Position numbers and translations under genes: made by a program | Part shown: piece by piece, positions 62,801 to 64,000 of the stretch | How positions within the stretch are numbered: position 1 is the first letter of the stretch | How the letters are laid out: each line of letters opens with the position of its first letter | The notes under the pieces: generated by a model | Databases searched by the model: none | The model's input: the letters and a program-made list of their open reading frames with translations, nothing else | Told to the model about the DNA's origin: nothing | Origin: Ianthella basta | Lineage: Eukaryota > Porifera > Demospongiae > Verongiida > Ianthellidae | DNA length: 64,000 nt | Direction: 5' to 3' | NCBI GenBank assembly: GCA_964019415.1 | Contig: OZ025887.1 | Coordinates: 6,185,950 to 6,249,949, forward strand

Positions 62801-63871
62801 GAAGCGCTACTTCCAGAAGCACATTTGGACAGGTTAGTAATGCTTGCTGTTTGAATTGACCAGTTGTGCATGTTTGGCTCCTCTGCTCTCCTCAGAGCTC
62901 ACAGATGAAGAGCTGAAACAGGAAGAGCAAGAGGAAGAGGCCGAGGGGAAAGTTGCGTGAGTTGTTCCATTCGAATTACCTACTGTATGTACTCCTTGTG
63001 ATTGGGTGCAGCCAGATAGAGCATGGTGCAGATTTATTGCCAGGTCACCCATGTGTCTTCTCCTTTGTGTTGGGTGCAGTCAGACGGAACAGAAGATTGA
63101 CCGGCTACAAGAAATGGCAGCTGAGAATGCCAGAAGACTTATGAATAGAGAGGATACAGCTCTGCAATATAAGAGGTGTGTGCTGGGATGGTCATGATGG
63201 TATATAAAACCATTCTGTGTGTTCCTCCTTCTGTTGCATGGGTGCAGTCTACTGGCACAGAAGGTTGATCAGCTACAAGAGTTAATGGCTGAGAACTCCA
63301 GAAGACTGCTGAATAGAGAGGATACAGCTCTGCAGTATAAGAGGTGTTTTCTTGAAATGAACATGATGATGTGTTGCCGAGTCACTCTGTTTGTCCTTCT
63401 TCTTGTGTTGGGTGCAGTGTGTTGGAACAGAAGGTGGACCTTCTTACTGAAATGGCAACTCAACGACTGGACAATAGGGAGGATTCAGCTCAGCATATTA
63501 AGAGGTGTTTGTTGGGATGAACATGATGATGTGTTGCTGTATCACCCCATGTCACCTCTTGTGTTGGGTGCAGTCTGCTGGAACAGAAGATTGACCAGAT
63601 GTCAGCTGAATTCACCAGAAAACTGCAGGAGAGAGAGGATGCAGCTCTGCAGTATAACAGGTGTTTGATAGTTGAAATACAATGATGTGTTGCTTTATGT
63701 ATATATAACCTCAAGATTATTCCTTCTTGTGTTGGGTGCAGGCGGCTGGAAGAGAAAATTAAGCGACTTACTGAAGTGACTGCTGAATTGATGGCTGATC
63801 TGACCACAGCTGTGCTGGAGGGTAGGCCTGGCCTTGAAGGAGACCAGGCAGGCGCACATAGCAAACGTTGA
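56847..63871 (+). CDS. Ankyrin-repeat TRP-type channel, copy C (five-unit tail)
   Basis: Exons: 56847-57071, 57144-57290, 57364-57799, 58410-58722, 58810-58897, 59754-59918, 60081-60154, 61375-61563, 61677-61952, 62032-62226, 62310-62420, 62523-62709, 62793-62832, 62896-62956, 63080-63175, 63248-63343, 63418-63504, 63574-63660, 63742-63871. Total 1000 residues. Exon for exon the same length as gene B, and nearly identical to it in exons 1-5 and their introns, which marks a recent duplication. Pore LTESGDILGGGYFANN differs from B at Ile-to-Thr next to the ESGD filter candidate. S6 VLLNLLIAQMSDTYTKV is unchanged. It has the same ankyrin, six-helix and coiled-coil layout, with a predicted role as a homo- or hetero-tetrameric cation channel assembling through the tail. 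No frameshift or early stop was seen, so all three copies look functional. Confidence 0.87.
59055..59216. mobile_element. 162-bp foldback element in intron 5 of gene C
   Basis: Terminal inverted repeats of about 30 bp: the left end GCGGATTCACGCCATCTTGC matches the right end, GCAGAATTGCGTGAATCCGC when read on the + strand. CAACAGGTTCC and GGAACCTGTTG continue the stem inward. The matching place in gene B (near 49558) lacks it. No target-site duplication is clear. Confidence 0.7.
60425..61014. mobile_element. Long inverted repeat in intron 7 of gene C
   Basis: The left arm (60425-60482 and 60601-60645) and right arm (60917-61014) are inverted copies; GGCATGTTGTGTACAGTGGG at 60443 faces its complement at about 60979. 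The left arm is interrupted by about 120 bp ending in a run of 18 C (60556-60573). Gene B carries one arm only, and gene A has neither. This is a foldback-type element in a 1220-bp intron. Confidence 0.68.
63080..63871 (+). other. Array of five coiled-coil tail exons, gene C
   Basis: Exons of 96, 96, 87, 87 and 130 nt, all phase 2, each aligned one-to-one with gene B. The final exon (RLEEKIKRLTEVTAELMADL) ends the coiled coil and is followed by a short Gly/Pro-rich terminus. Confidence 0.9.
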
Positions 63872-64000
63872 AGTGGCAGTACTGATGGCGACTGTGAAGA
63901 CTGCAATAATTACTATTAACAATTTGCTGCTATAGCAACAAGGCTGCTTAGTAGACATAGATATCTTATTGGAGTGTATATATATACAACTGACAGTACT

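Noticed and set aside
63219..63668. Hydrophobic read-through peptides across the tail introns (such as LFVLLLVLGAVCW)
   Set aside because: The introns have good GT-AG ends and the exons fit the module pattern; the read-through shifts out of the coiled-coil frame in the next exon.

Overview
The window is animal nuclear DNA. Genes have many short GT-AG introns, and the protein set is metazoan: POMT2, EXOC5/Sec10, a TRIM-NHL protein, TRAF7, a Rho GTPase, SPTLC2, DEGS1, ISCA2 and ankyrin-TRP channels. Start codons are often only about 100 bp apart, many introns are under 100 bp, and minisatellites fill the longer introns. This fits a compact genome of an early-branching animal, most likely a sponge. 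The species is inference and cannot be fixed from the sequence.

Layout. 1-10.8 kb: the 3' two-thirds of POMT2 (+), with introns full of tandem repeats. 11.0-12.2 kb: an atypical Rho GTPase (+). 12.2-14.2 kb: non-coding, with a long near-perfect hairpin, a 260-bp tandem duplication and a 250-bp palindromic element. 14.2-18.3 kb: SPTLC2 (-, 13 exons). 18.6-27.4 kb: EXOC5 (-, 19 exons), with a 3.1-kb 39-bp minisatellite in one intron. 27.4-29.7 kb: intronless TRIM-NHL gene (+). 29.8-34.2 kb: TRAF7-like gene (-, 12 exons). 34.4-35.7 kb: intronless GT10-like fucosyltransferase (+). 35.8-36.4 kb: FAM177-like gene (+). 36.6-37.8 kb: DEGS1 (-). 37.9-38.4 kb: ISCA2 (+). 39.1-63.9 kb: three tandem genes (A, B, C, all +) for ankyrin-repeat, six-transmembrane TRP-type channels whose C-terminal tails come from arrays of short phase-2 coiled-coil exons.

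How the genes relate. Two enzymes of one pathway, SPTLC2 (first step of sphingolipid synthesis) and DEGS1 (dihydroceramide desaturation), lie 18 kb apart. Three gene pairs are head-to-head with 84, 185 and 103 bp between start codons (EXOC5/TRIM-NHL, TRAF7/fucosyltransferase, DEGS1/ISCA2). Two of these gaps carry a palindromic C/EBP-type site 7-8 nt before an ATG. Genes B and C are recent duplicates, alike even in introns, and differ by transposon-like insertions; A is an older copy with nine tail exons instead of five.

The least ordinary signals are (1) minisatellites in four unrelated genes that start exactly at a 5' splice site and copy it, in two cases with the end of the exon; (2) the expandable in-frame coiled-coil exon arrays of the TRP cluster; and (3) the 39-bp EXOC5 intron array, which has a 1170-bp higher-order period. 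Exon boundaries were read by eye from splice sites, reading phase and remembered family sequences. Reading phase closes exactly in every multi-exon model.
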